Part shown: positions 31,886-43,627 of the stretch, piece by piece
Numbering within the stretch: the stretch's first letter is position 1
Layout of the letters: each line of letters starts with the position of its first letter
Assembly: GCA_025594325.1 (NCBI GenBank)
Contig: JANHCV010000001.1
Coordinates: 434,001 to 498,000, forward strand
Direction of reading: 5' to 3'
Source: Blastocladiella emersonii ATCC 22665
Taxonomy: Eukaryota > Blastocladiomycota > Blastocladiomycetes > Blastocladiales > Blastocladiaceae
DNA length: 64,000 nucleotides
Position numbers and translations under genes: made by a program
Notes under the pieces: generated by a model
What the model was told of the DNA's origin: nothing
Database searches by the model: none
The model's input: the letters and a program-made list of their open reading frames with translations, nothing else

Positions 31886-33309
31886 TCAGAAGCCGAGAAG
31901 AATCGCTGCGACCGCCGTTAAGAGGGCGACGTGCGAGACCGCGCGCGTCGCGGCGGAGCTGCTCGTCTGGATCGACACGCCAGCCGTGGGCATCGCCGCC
32001 GCCGCACTCGAAGGCCCGACCGAGGTACTAGCCGTAGGCACCACCGTCATCGTCGCGTTAGCTTGCGCGCGAGCCGTCGCAGCAGTACTGTTCCCCGCGA
32101 GCGGGCCAGTCGCGAGGCGGCGGTGGAGGAACGGGCTCTCGCCGTCGGCGCGGTACGCAGGCACCCCCAAACACTCGGACATGGTCACGGCCCTGAGGTT
32201 CTGGTGCTTGAGGAACGCGACGATTGCGGGAACCGCCTTGGTCGAGTACTGGAACGTGTCGTGCTGCAGGACGAGGAACGACGAGTCGCGGACACGCGCG
32301 GCGTGGTACGCGCTCGTGATCGAGGCCACGAGCTTGTCGACGTCGGCCTCGACCTGCCAGCGCCAATCGTCAGAATCGATGTTGACCCCGGCCACCGTGT
32401 ACCCCATGGTCTCGAGCATCGCCAGGGAGTCCGGCGCCCACTCGAGGTACGGGAGGCGGATGTACGTCGGCCTACGGCCGATCACCGACTGGATCGCCAG
32501 GTCCGTGAACACGGTCTCGGTGCGCACCATGATGTTGTCCATGGTCTTCGACTTGTCCGTCGGCGGATCCACGCGGCCGCCGGCGCCGTAGCTGCGGTGG
32601 CTGAAGCCGTGGATGCCGATCTCATGGCCAGCTACCATCGACTAGGATCGTTAGTTGGAAGTTGGAAGCGTGCAGTGAGAAATGCTACGCACAGTCGACG
32701 ACTGACTTCATAGCCGCGTGGAGGCCCGGGTTGTTGACGATGGTGGCGCCGACCATGAAGAACGTGGCCTTGATCCCGAGCCCGTTGAGCGTCTTGACGA
32801 GCTCTTCCGTGTACTACGCCAATGATCACGTCAGTCGCGGTGTCCACAAGTCATGAAACAGTACGGTGCCCTTCACGAGACCCATCACCGCAAGCGACCG
32901 CACTCTTGGTCAAACACCGCAACCAATAACGTACCGGCGAAACCCCGTCATCAAACGTGAGCGCAATCGTGCCCTCCTTGACGCACCTGTTGATGGGCGC
33001 CAGCATCGTGCACCGGCCGCAGTCCGCGGCGCAGTTCCCACACGACTCGCCCTCGGCCACGTTGCAGATCCCGTCGCCGCAGACGCGCGCGGTGCCGAGC
33101 ACCTTGGTCTCCTGCTCGATCCACGACTTGAGCAGGTCGGCGGGCGGGTCCGGGCACGCGGCCTTGATGCACCACTCGGACTTGGGCGGGAACCGCGCCT
33201 CGACCGTGACGGACGCGAGTAACACAAGGGCGAACAGGCTGGCGAGGGCAACCAGGGTCGTCGTCGACGGCATGCGCCGGGTCTGGGCTCGAGAATCGAT
33301 GGGTGACAT
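31886..33309 (-). CDS. GPI-type chitin (polysaccharide) deacetylase
   Basis: Three exons: 33309-32935, 32813 to about 32703, and 32641-31886. The second donor is non-consensus. Length is about 413 residues; ATG 33273 is an alternative start. The signal peptide has the core LVALASLFALVLLAS. A cysteine-rich module follows (CGDGICN, ESCGNC, DCGRC). The NodB domain has motif 1 TFDDG (about 119-123), motif 2 HGFSH, motif 3 IRLPY (Leu for the usual Pro), motif 4 DSDDWRW and motif 5 VLQHD. A Ser/Thr/Ala linker and a hydrophobic C terminus (VALLTAVAAILLGF) fit GPI anchoring. It should convert wall chitin to chitosan. Confidence 0.9.
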
Positions 33310-33761
33310 GATGAATTTGATGCGTGGGACGGCGGGGAGAGACAGCGCTGCGCCCAGGGAATCTGGAATGTCAGGACAGTCAATCTGATCGCACCGCAAG
33401 CGCCAGGGCTTTTACTCGCGTGCTCTGGTTCGGGCCGCGATCTGATTACGCGGAAGTCGCGGAACCGAAGGGCCAGGTTCCGAAGGGAAAGCGCGCACAA
33501 GGTGAACGGAGGGCTGATGAAGCCCATGCGTGCAACTTTTTTTGTGGAGCTGAGGTTTGCGGGAGAGTAATCAGCGTGATGCACGGGTCAGCTGATTCGC
33601 ACGCTTACCTGACCAACGCGCTATCAAGCCTCATCCCACGCGAGCTAGAAGCAGGGCTGCTACCACCCCTACTCGAAGCACGCTCACGGGTCGCCGCAGA
33701 AGAATAAAACCCGGGTATTTATTGTCAAACACGATGGGGAATTTGTAAAGAGCGCGTGAGA
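33310..33761. other. Intergenic with a poly(A) signal for the MFS gene
   Basis: 452 bp without a gene. On the minus strand AATAAA (plus-strand TTTATT at 33718-33723) lies about 40 bp after the stop codon of the MFS gene that ends at 33762. Confidence 0.5.
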
Positions 33762-35483
33762 CTAGCGAGAAGCGTGCCAGGGCCCGCCGATCACTACGAC
33801 GCGGAGGTAGAGGATGGCTAAGGAAGCGAGAAACGTGGCCGCTCCGCCAAAGATAATGAGGCCACTGTACCCGCCTGCAGGAACTGCCGATGTCGCGGCG
33901 TCCACCGAAGGATCGACCAGCAGTGCTGCGAGGGGAGCGCCTGAGAGCTTGCCCACGGATAGCGCCGAATACACGAGCCCAAGAGTTGCAGCGAGGTTCT
34001 GTACGCCGCACACTTGCGCCGTGACGCTTGGCATAATGCTCATAAAGCCGCCAGCCGCGAGGCCGAAAAAGATAGAGAAAAACGTGAGCATTCTTGGAGT
34101 TGCGGACCACATCCAGATTCCAAGGAAGGCAGCAGATTCGGCAAGTGCCGTGACCAATAGCGAGTTGACGTTGCCGAAGCGGTCCGCCAGGGCACCTCCA
34201 GCGATGCGTCCAACAATGGACGTGCCGTTGATGAGGTCGAGCAAGGAAGGACCCCATGAATGATCAAGGCCGAGGTACTGGACGTACGCTACGAGATGCG
34301 GAAGCGTGAGTGCGGAAGCGGTGGAGAGTGTCGCGAGGGAAACGTACATGGTACAAAGTAGAAGGGAAGGAGGTAGGCGAACTGGTTGACAAAGACGCCG
34401 ACGAGTAGAGGAACAAACTGCGGGTTCGCAAACTGCGAGAAGTCGACGAACGAGCGCATCACTTCGGAAGGATGGCGGCGGCGGTGCGGGACGCGCGTCT
34501 CGAGTAGGGCGACGGCGAGCGAGAGAAGCATGAACGCGGAAGCACCCGTGACTAGAAGCGTCCACTTGAGCCCGAACGAAGTCAGCATCGTATCGGTGGC
34601 AGGAACAATCCCAAGTGCGCCAAAGCCAGCGCCGGATACCGCTAAACCAATGGCGAGCGATCGACGTTTGCTCCACCACTGCGACGGGATGGAAACCGCG
34701 GGATAAAACGCAAGACTGCTTCCAATTCCGACCAGAGCGCCCTGGGTGAGCATGAACTGCCACAGCTCGGTGCTGAAGGCAGCAAGAACAAGACCAGTTG
34801 CCAAGATCACGGAGCCGACGAACATGGTCTGGCGGTAGCCATAAGCCTCGGCAATCCTCCCGCTGAAGACCCCGAACGCGGATATGCAAGTGGTGCTAAT
34901 CTAGACGCGCGCATTGACGTTGGCGATCCTTGTCAGTAGTCAAAGCGCAAGCGGAGAAGCAGGGAAATCGCCATACCGTGCCGATGAGGATCACCTCTGC
35001 TGACGTTGCGCGGCCCTTGAAGACGTCGTTGAGAAAGAAAGGGACGTATGCTCCGAACGAGTACTGAAGACCTGATCGATGAGACATGGGTCAGGGCCGT
35101 GGAGGGCGCTGTACGCGTGGAAAGCGATCAACGATGCGTAAGAAAAAGGTGGGAGCGTACCGTCGACTACGACGTGAGCGAGAAACGACGACGCTACGAC
35201 GAGCCAGGCCCAAAATCCGCCGTCAGGAGCCGCGTCGACGTACGGCCCGAAAACGGTGATCGACGCCTCTACGCGCGCTCAACGCCTGGGTTAACGGCTC
35301 GCGTCCCACACGACGAGATCAGTGATGCATCAGCACACCTTCGTCCTCGATGACAACCGCGTCGGGTGTGTTGAGCTCGTGCAGCAGGAGGAGCTCGTTG
35401 TCGAGCTTCGGCGACTTGATCGCGCCAGCAATGGGGTCATGCCGAGCTGACATGTATCCGTCGCTTCGAGATGCATCAGTCAT
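33762..35483 (-). CDS. MFS transporter, monocarboxylate-transporter (MCT/SLC16-like) type, copy 1
   Basis: Five exons: 35483-35339, 35268-35161, 35071-34977, 34900-34348 and 34288-33762. A cytosolic N-terminal tail is followed by the MCT signature in the first helix (APDGGFWAWLVVASSFLAH). About twelve membrane helices can be drawn, including SVILATGLVLAAFSTELWQF and MLTFFSIFFGLAAGGFMSIM. The loop motif RIAGGALADRFG is typical of MFS proteins. Fungal members of this group move monocarboxylates, riboflavin or unknown solutes, so the substrate cannot be assigned. Intron positions and phases are the same as in the two paralogues at 35.9 and 62.3 kb. The gene is tandem with copy 2. Confidence 0.88.
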
Positions 35484-35920
35484 CGTTCGTCGTTCTGGTG
35501 CTGACAAGAAATTGCTGGTCGGCTCCGTTGGAGAGCGTAACCCGCCGATGCAGTTCAGGGGCGCCACCAACCCAGGACCATCGTGAGGGGCCTTTGCTGC
35601 TCTGCACTGTTCGAACACGTTGGCGTGCCACCGCACACAGATCCAACTATGGAAGGTGGACCTCCCTTTCCGCTAAAACGGTGACCTTCGCCCGCTCAAT
35701 TTCGCTCGGCGCGCTTCCCTCGTGGCCAACCGAGGCGCTCGCATGAACTTCAAGTCCTGCAGCTCACGTGAATCTCACATGATATCGGAACGCGTGACGT
35801 ATCGGGTCAAAGATTACTGAATCAGCTGCTTTGAAAGCGCACATCGACCGTGGAGACGATGGCCTACGCGACGATCAGCGGGACAACGATGGTGGTGGTG
35901 CTTGCGGAAACGTCTTGCGA
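35484..35920. other. Spacer between tandem MFS genes
   Basis: 437 bp between the start of copy 1 and the end of copy 2, both on the minus strand. No other gene is visible. It must contain the copy 1 promoter. Confidence 0.5.
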
Positions 35921-37601
35921 CTAACGAGGCACACGCCAAGGTCCACCGATGACGACAACACGGAGGTACAGAATGGCTAGGGAAGCGAGGAAAGCAATCA
36001 CGCCGCCGAAGGTGAGGAGACCCGTGTATCCGGACGTAGGGACCAGCGATGTCGTGGCACCCATCGAGTTGTCGATCAGTGCCGCTTGCGGCGGACCCGA
36101 TAGCTGGCCGACCGACAGCGCCATGTACACGAGGTCGATCGTCGCGGCGTGGTTCTGTACGCCGCATACCTGCGCCGTGACGCTGGGCATCAGGCTCATG
36201 AAGCCGCCACCCGCAAGGCCGAAGAACACGGCGAAGTATATGAGCATCCCGGGTGTCGCGGACCACATCCAGATCCCGATGCAGGACACAGACTCGGTAA
36301 ATATGGTCACGAATAGCGAGTTGATGTTGCCGAAACGGTCCGCCACGGCGCCTCCGACGATCCGGCCCACGATCGACATGGCGTTGATGATGTTCAGGAG
36401 CAGCGGGCTCCACGACCGATCGAGGCCGATGTGTTGGACGTAGGCTACGAGACGTCAATGTGTGAGCGCGGGAGTTTTGGCGGGTGTTTCGCGAAGGAAG
36501 CGTACAGGGCGCAAAGTAGAACGGCAGCAGGTACGCGAACGGGTTGAGGAACACGCCGACGAGCAGCGGGACGAACTGCGGGTTCTTGAACTGCGAGAAG
36601 TCGACGAGCGCGCGCATCACCTCGGAAAGCGTGCGACGGAGGTGCGGGATACGCGGCTGCAGGAAGGCGAACGCGACCGAGAGCAACATGAACGCGCAAG
36701 CAGCAGTAACGAGCAGCGTCCACTTGAGGCCGAACGAGTTGAGTATCTTGCAGTCGCAGGGACGATGCCGAGCGCACAAAGGCCAGCGCCGGACACAGCG
36801 ATGCCGGTCGCGAGCGATTGCCGCTTGCTCCACCACTGCGATGGAATGGCGATTGCGGGGTAGTAGGCGAGACTGCCGCCAACTCCAACGAGGAAGCCTT
36901 GGGTTAACATGAACTGCCACAGCTCGGTGCTATGAGCAGCAAGGACGAGACCAGTTGCCAGGATCACGGAGCCGGCGAGCATGGTCTGGCGGTAGCCGTA
37001 CACCTCAGCGATCTTCCCGCTGAGCACTCCGAGAGCCACGATGCAAGTGAAGCCGATCTGGTCGCAGCGATTATTGTTAGGCGACAGCACAACTCGAGCA
37101 TGGATGACTGGGGCAACGCACCGTTCCGATGAGGACCACCTCGGCCGACGTGACGCGGCCCTTGAAGATGGTGTCCTGGAAGTAGGGCACGTAGGCGCCA
37201 AACGAATACTGGATGCCTGCGTGTTGATCAAGAAGTCAGTCCATCAATGCCGGTCGCGGATCGTCGAAGAGATTCAGGATCGTACTGAGAACCACGACGT
37301 GAACCAGGAACGAGGACAAAACGACGAGCCACGCCCACAGACCGCCATCATGCGCCGGATCAACGACCTGGTCGCGCACGTCGATCGACGTCTCTACAGA
37401 TCCTCGGCAATAGTGTTAGATCATGGATGATGACGGGGTAATCTAGTCGACCTTGGTGATCGCACCTTCGTCATCAACGAGGACGTCCTCCTTGTGAAGT
37501 AGCTGGTCATACTCGAGCTTCGGCGTCTTGCCAAGGGCACGTTCGAGCTCAGGCTCCTGCTTCGCCGCCTCGTAGCTGGCCGGGTGCGGTGTCTCGGTCA
37601 T
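35921..37601 (-). pseudogene. MCT-type MFS transporter, copy 2, with a frameshift
   Basis: Same five-exon layout as copy 1 (exon 1 37601-37466, exon 2 from 37393). The signature AHDGGLWAWLVVLSSFLVH and helices are conserved. In exon 4, after CALGIVPAT, the frame breaks at about 36748-36754. Copies 1 and 3 read PATDTMLTS and PASDAMLIH there, whereas this copy lacks one base and the homologous reading (ILNSFGLKWTLLV) resumes in the next frame. No intron can bridge it. The remaining sequence is well preserved down to VVIGGPWRVPR, so the damage is recent, or it is a sequencing error. If real, a product would end early, within the central part. Confidence 0.75.
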
Positions 37602-37988
37602 GGTGTCGTGGTAACGATGCGATGGTAGACGCAAGAGGAGGAGCGCTAACATCACGACGAGCTGCTCGGAAAAAAGGACCAACGGCGGGCCGGAGCCATC
37701 TGAACCACTGTTCGAGCATCCAACGCGTTGCAACACGCATGAAACGTCAAGCTTCCGTGAAGCGAGGATCGCGCTAATTCATAGCCTCACGTTGCTGGAG
37801 CAATCGTTTCAGGCGAGGAAGCGTCGCGTCAAGATGTCTCGCGTCTCGCGGGCTTGATGTCTCACTCACTACACGTGCATTTCACATGATTACCGATCGC
37901 GTCCTGATCATTTTGCGAGACACTCGAAGGAGACGCGAGGATGCACTGCCAAGTCCTTTATTCGTTAAAAAACAAAAGTCCAAACCAA
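37602..37988. promoter_or_regulatory. Upstream region of MFS copy 2 and 3' end of the DMT gene
   Basis: 387 bp without a gene. It contains GCGTCTCGCG at 37841-37850 beside GCGTCGCG, the recurrent promoter motif. TTTATT at 37957-37962 gives AATAAA on the minus strand 27 bp after the DMT stop codon. Confidence 0.5.
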
Positions 37989-40193
37989 TCACTGCCCTGC
38001 CACAACCTTGCCCGACTTCTTAGCCTCGCCCAGGAGCGGCACACCCATCTCGTCGGCGGGCGCCTTGCTCCGGCCCGAGAATCGCGGCGCCTTCCATTTG
38101 ATCGGCGAGGACGCGCTTCTCTCGGCGGCGGCCTTCGATGCAGCTGGCGCGGGCTCGACGGGAGCCGGCGGTGCAGCCGCGGGCTTCTGGTTGCTCTTCA
38201 TCTCGGCGCGCAGCTTTGTCACCGTGACGAGGAGCACGCACGAAACGATGATCCCAGCGCCCACGAGGTCCGACGCGCGTGGGATCGTGCCGCGAACGAG
38301 CAGGTCGACCGTGAAGGAAAACACGACCTGGAGGAAGTTCATGCACGAGCACTTTGCGGCGGGCTCGTACCGGAGCGCCGTGTTGAGGCACAGCTGGTTG
38401 CCGAGTCCGAGGAGCGACAGGAGGCCGACGAGGAGGACGACCTCGAGGAGCGTCTGTGGAATCACGGCAATGACGCCCTTTGGGCTGCCCTCGAAGATGG
38501 TCACGCCGAGCACCGAGAGCCACGTCGAGTGCAGCGCGAAACACGTCGAGACGTGCAGCGGCGACGCGGCGCCGCGCAGCTTGCGCAGGACAATGTACAC
38601 GCACGCGCCGGCGATCGAGCTCGCGATGCCGAACATGATGGCGACCATGCGGTCCGACGAGGCCGTCACCGACGACACCTCACGCGAGACTTCGCGGACG
38701 ACAGCCGCACCGATAGCGCGGATCGCGACCGTCGTCGTAGCGTTGGCTGGCGCGGCCGCAAAGACGTTGAGCAGCTCGGGCTTGGCAATCACAGCGACGC
38801 CGAGCAGCGAGACCACGGCGGACGCGGCGTCGACCGCCTCCCACTTCTCCTTGAGGATGACGCGGCCGAGGATGCCGACGAAAATGGGCGTGAGGAACGA
38901 AATGACCGTCGCTTCGCCGATACCGAGCGAGCGGATCGAGACGTAGTAGGTTACGATGGACGTGAACCCGATGACGGAGCGGAGCAGCAGCATCCAGCGG
39001 AAGCCCTTGGGGCCGAGCAGGAGGTCGCCGAGTGGCATGTGTGCGGTGCGTGTTGGCGAGAACGAGAGCCATGCGACGCCGAGGAGCGAGACGACGAGCG
39101 AGCGGATGAAGACGAGCTCAAAGGTCGGGTACGCGTAGGGTGTTGACGTCAGCGTCTTGACCGTGAGCGAGATGAGTGAGCCGAGGAACGAATTGAGGAC
39201 CATGAGCGGGAGACCCGGGTTGACCTTGGACAGCCGGTCACGCAGCTTGGTGAGGCGCGAGCGGCGGAGCAGCGCGGGCGACTGGGCACAGACCACCTTG
39301 CTGAGATCCGGTACTGGGGCCGCCGATGTCGACCCAGTCGAGCTCTGCGACGACGTGCGCAGAGGCGACTTGCCCGACTTGGCCGCCTTCATCACGATCC
39401 CGTTCGACGCGGCCGACGAGCCGAGCGGCGCCAGTCCGATACTCGAGCCCGTCGCGCGCCGGTTGATGCTCGGCCGACCCGGCGCGTCGTTACCGCGGAT
39501 CGCGTCCTGGTACGAGCGCACCGCGAGCGACTGGCTCGACGCCGTCCGCTCCGAACTTTTTCCGCCGCTTCCCGAGCCCGTTGACGCCGAAACGGCGGCG
39601 AGCTGCTGCTGGTCGACGATAACCGTCTTGCTGCTGACGCGCCCGAGCGCTGCGCCCGTCGCCGCCTGCTTGAGCTGCTGGTCGTCGAACTCGGTGTGCG
39701 AGTCGCTGTCCTTGCCAAACTTCTTCTTCTTCTTGCGGACGCCCGCGTTCCCGCTCGCGTCGAGCGGCGCGATCACGACGTTGTGCGCGTCGCCGCCGCT
39801 CGCGCCCGCGACAAACGAGTCGCGCTGCGCACCGGCCAGGTCCTTGCGGCTCACCGGCTGGGACTCGCCGGCGCCCGGGAACTCGGACGATGCCGAACCG
39901 CCGATCCCGATCAGGGGCAGCGACTTGCCGCCGCCGGGCATGGCCATGGCGCCGTCGTCGGTCGCGAGCGTGGCCACGTTGATGAGCGCCGTCACGCTTT
40001 CGCGCAGGTGGCTCGACAGCCGGCTGATGAGCGTCGGGCGGGTACGGGGCAGGGCAGTGGCCGCGGCAGCGACGTTAGGCGGGGGAGGCGGGGCCGGGGT
40101 CGCGTCGCGTGGGCTCGTTACATGGGGCTCGGCGACCTCGTCGCTGTCGATGCGCTGGTACGCGTCTTTCTTCGTGTGGTGGGTGCGATGCAT
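37989..40193 (-). CDS. DMT-superfamily (EamA domain) transporter
   Basis: Single exon, 734 residues from ATG 40193. The first half (about 380 residues) is a hydrophilic Ser/Pro/Ala-rich cytosolic region with KKKKKFGKDSDSHTEF. The second half holds ten membrane helices in two EamA repeats, with the familiar SLGIGEATVISFLTPIFVG and GRVILKEKWEAVDAAS, then FLQVVFSFTVDLLVRGTIP. Related fungal and animal (SLC35G-like) proteins are membrane transporters of poorly known substrate. The long N-terminal extension is unusual for the superfamily and may be regulatory. No defect is seen. Confidence 0.88.
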   Translation of the reverse strand: MHRTHHTKKDAYQRIDSDEVAEPHVTSPRDATPAPPPPPNVAAAATALPRTRPTLISRLSSHLRESVTALINVATLATDDGAMAMPGGGKSLPLIGIGGSASSEFPGAGESQPVSRKDLAGAQRDSFVAGASGGDAHNVVIAPLDASGNAGVRKKKKKFGKDSDSHTEFDDQQLKQAATGAALGRVSSKTVIVDQQQLAAVSASTGSGSGGKSSERTASSQSLAVRSYQDAIRGNDAPGRPSINRRATGSSIGLAPLGSSAASNGIVMKAAKSGKSPLRTSSQSSTGSTSAAPVPDLSKVVCAQSPALLRRSRLTKLRDRLSKVNPGLPLMVLNSFLGSLISLTVKTLTSTPYAYPTFELVFIRSLVVSLLGVAWLSFSPTRTAHMPLGDLLLGPKGFRWMLLLRSVIGFTSIVTYYVSIRSLGIGEATVISFLTPIFVGILGRVILKEKWEAVDAASAVVSLLGVAVIAKPELLNVFAAAPANATTTVAIRAIGAAVVREVSREVSSVTASSDRMVAIMFGIASSIAGACVYIVLRKLRGAASPLHVSTCFALHSTWLSVLGVTIFEGSPKGVIAVIPQTLLEVVLLVGLLSLLGLGNQLCLNTALRYEPAAKCSCMNFLQVVFSFTVDLLVRGTIPRASDLVGAGIIVSCVLLVTVTKLRAEMKSNQKPAAAPPAPVEPAPAASKAAAERSASSPIKWKAPRFSGRSKAPADEMGVPLLGEAKKSGKVVAGQ

Positions 40194-40419
40194 GGTACGC
40201 CCGAGTGAGTGCGTGTTGTTGCAATGAGGAGGAGAGAGAAGACGAATCGCGTTGTATACTCTGAGATCCAGGCCTGGTTCATAAGCACGCCGCCGTGTCT
40301 CGCACCTCCCTCGACGCGTACGAGCGCGATTGTCTCCTGGATCCGGCAAAAGCTCCGGCCTACCCTAGCGGGAGACGCGTTGCTTTCCTTTGAAAATGTG
40401 TATTGGGCACTTCGGTGGA

Positions 40420-43400
40420 TCAAGGCATTATCAGGCCGCACGCGCTGTCGAGCCGCATCCGCTCATCGTCGACCTGCGCGCGGTAGTGCGCCGTGAACTC
40501 GCGCATCGCGATGCGCCGGAGCGCGCGGTAACTGGCCTCGAGGTCGTCGTTGATCAGCACGCACTCGAACGGCGCCGGTGGTGGGTGCGCCGGGGCCATG
40601 AGGACGTGCAGGACGGGTGCGCCGTCGCGGATCCCCTCGAGCCGCTCCGCGATCCAGCCCATCATGTCGGGAACGCCGGGAAGGTTTGTGCTGCTGCTTG
40701 CGGCGCTGTGGCCGAGGTGCGAGCTCGACGCGGACGTGCCCGCCATGCCCGCCGCCGCCATGGCCCGCAGTGTCGACGCAGGACTCGATGCCGAGAGCTC
40801 GCTCTGCGACCCGCTGGTGGCGGCCTTGTTGAGGCCCGATGACGAGGCGGCGAGCGCGTCGTCGCGGGGCCCGCGCTTCGGCGAGAGCGATGTGGCCGAG
40901 AGGTGCACCGCGGGCTTGGCCGCCGTCCCCCGCTTCGGCGACGTGGCACGCTGCTGCTGGCCATGGAGCGGTACGACGACCGTGGTGGCGAGCCCGCCGA
41001 CCGAGCTGCGGATCGAGCCGACCGAGTTGATGGACGCGGAGAGCGAGCGCCGGCGCGATCCGCGGTCGCGCTGGCACGCCTGCAAGCGGGCCTGGAGCGC
41101 CTCGATCGACGGCGGCGCGACGTACACGAACCGCGCGGCGAACTGGGCCTTGTACAGGGTCATAGCGCCCTCGATCTCCATGCCGACGATCCCGATCTTG
41201 CCCTCGTTGCGGACGCGCTCGCAGCTCTCGGTCGAGGTGCCGTACAGGTGGCCGAGGTGCGCGACGACCGACGCCATCTTGCCCGCGCGCATCATGGCGT
41301 CCATCTCGTCGCGGCTTACAAAGTAGTAGTCGACGCCGTGCCGCTCGCCCGCGCGCGGCCGCCGCGTCGTGTGGCTGATGCACACCCCAAAGATCTGCGG
41401 GAACTCGGCCAGCAGCCGCGCCGTGAGCGTCCGTTTCCCGACGCCCGCGGGGCCGCAGACCACGAGCGGGAGGAACGGGCACGGTTTCCCGCCCAGCCCC
41501 AGCGCGTTGAAGTACAGCGACGGCGGCGGGCGCACCTGCGACGCGTACAGCGCGCGCATCTTGAGCTCGCCCGACGCGGATTTCGGGAGTGCCGAGCCCG
41601 CCCACGCCGTCAGCTCGCCGTCCTCGCCGTCGCTCGACCGCTTGCTGCCGCCCGAGCCGTCCAGCTGGGATCCGCTCGAGTCGCTGCCGCCCCCGCCGGC
41701 CTCGAAGCTGCTGGACCGCCCGAACGGCGAGTCGTTGGCGAGCGACAGAACCGAGGGTACCATGGCGAGTGGCGGGCGCGACACGCTCGAGCGGCTCGAC
41801 GACGTCGCGGTCGCGTTCGCCGGGTCGCGGTTGTCGCGCGGGTGCGCACCCCAGTCGGGCGTGAGCAGCGGCGCGTACAGGGCGGCCTCGCGCTCGAGCG
41901 CGTGCGCGTGGATGACGGCCTCGACGACCTCGGCGGGCGGGTCGAAGGCGTTCTGCGCGGCGACCTTCTCCTCGGCGCCCGCGACGAGCCCGTCGAGGAC
42001 CTGCAGGCGCGGGAGGTGGAAGAGCGTGCGCAGGCGGTACTGCTGCGGCTGTGCGGCGAGCGGGTTGCCGCGCAGCTTGAGGACGCGCAGCGACGGGAAC
42101 TTTTGCAGGTGCAGGACGTCGGCCTCGTTGGTGATGCCGTTCGTGTCGACGGCGAGGACCGCGAGCTTGGTGCACTTGAGCGACAGCTGGCCGCGAAGCT
42201 GCGGGACCGTGTTGTGGCTCAGGTGCAGCTCGGTCAGGTCCGGTAGGTGCTCGGTCTCGGTCAGCGAGCTGATGCGGTTGCGGCGCTAGACAACTCGCGG
42301 TGAGGTTAGTCCGCGCGTCGGATGTTCGGCGTCAAGTGGAGATGTACGAGGTCGAGGAACTGGATCGGCAGCCCCTCGAGGCCCGAAAGGCTCGTGATGG
42401 CGTTGCTGACGACGCTGAGGTGCGTGAGGAATCGGCAGTCGTGGAGGCCCTGGATGCTCTTGAGCAGGTTTCCTAGGAACCGAGCAACAGCGTCAGCAGA
42501 CAGTTTGAGGGACAGCCGCGGCAACTATACGTACGGTCGAGCGAGAGGTGCCGGAGATACCGATGCTTTCCGAGCTCGCCAATCGACGTGAGCTGGTTCC
42601 TCGACAGGTCGAGGTACTGGAGATTGACGGGCTCGGTGGCCATCTCGAACTTGGCGAGCCGGTTGTCGGACAGGTCAAGCGTGAAGAGGTACGGCAGCGA
42701 GGCGAGCGCCGAGACGTCTACACTCGCGAGAGTCAGCACGTCGAAGCGCGCATGGCAGTCGCAGCGTACCGTTGATCGCGTTGCTCGGAAGCTCGAGGTA
42801 CTCGAGACACGGGTATCGCCGCACAAACGAGATGTCGGTCACGTTGGCGCCCTACAGGCACAATTGAACGTGTGAGCCGCCGAGCTCAGCTCCAGGAGTG
42901 CGACGGAAGTACCGGCAGCGAGAGCTTACGAAACACGAGCCCGAACCCGCCGCCCGCCGACTGCCCGAGCATCGAGAGAGCGCCAGCGAGTTGAGCGTCG
43001 GTTGGAAGCGGTCCGACGACGCGGGTCGGCGGGGCGGAGCGCGAGCGCGAGTTGAGCCTCGGCGTGTCCGATACCCGGCTTGGGTCGAACCCGAGCGGGT
43101 TCGCGTGGTCGTCGCTCTCATCCTCGCCCTCCTCCTCGTGCGACACATCGACTGGCTGCTCCGCTGGCTCGACTTCGACTGGTACAGCGTCAGCGGCGGG
43201 CGCGCCGGGCTCCACAATCGTCGGCTGCTGCCGTTTCTTCATGTCTTCGTCGTCAAGTCCAGTTTCCAACTGTGCTGCATCAAGGTTCAGCGGCTGCGTG
43301 GTTCCAGTCGGCGATCCCGGGTCGACGACGGTCGCGACCACGATTTCGACAAACGAGGAGGGCTCGGCTGGCGGGTTGCTCATGTCGGCGACGGTTTCAT

Positions 43401-43440
43401 CGGCTTCCGTTTGCAGGGGTACAAACGGTGCTGCGAACAC
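40420..43440 (-). CDS. LRGUK: LRGUK-like leucine-rich repeat plus guanylate kinase protein
   Basis: Five exons: 43440-42913, 42851-42770, 42717-42535, 42472-42348 and 42285-40420; 927 residues, or start at 43383. After an acidic N terminus, LRRs span about 177-420 (LPYLFTLDLSDNRLAKF, NLQYLDLSRNQLTSIG, IQFLDLRRNRISSL). A guanylate-kinase-like domain begins near 570 with a P-loop GPAGVGKRTL, then HTTRRPRAGERHGVDYYF and GIVGMEIEGAM. A Ser/Ala-rich insert of about 170 residues separates it from the end (ECVLINDDLEASYRAL). Vertebrate LRGUK has the same layout and is needed for the sperm tail. Together with its neighbour it suggests a flagellated fungus. Kinase activity is unproven. Confidence 0.85.
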
Positions 43441-43627
43441 GACTCCTCAAGCGCTCTCCGCGGCCTCGACGCGCGACGCGACGCGAGATGAAACGCGTCG
43501 CGACGCAGCGCAGATGACCACACGTGTTTTCCGAACGCGTCGGTGGCGAGTGTCTCGCACCGGGCCGCGACCTCGAGGCACGCGCTTTCTCGCCTCTGGG
43601 ACCCCTCTCCATGCAAACGAAAAGCTG
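43441..43627. promoter_or_regulatory. Bidirectional promoter of two presumed flagellar genes
   Basis: Only 187 bp separate the divergent ATGs. The space contains a perfect 12-bp palindrome GCGTCGCGACGC (43495-43506), preceded by GCGCGACGCGACGCG, and an ACGCGTCG near 43535-43542. No clear RFX X-box is visible. Confidence 0.55.
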
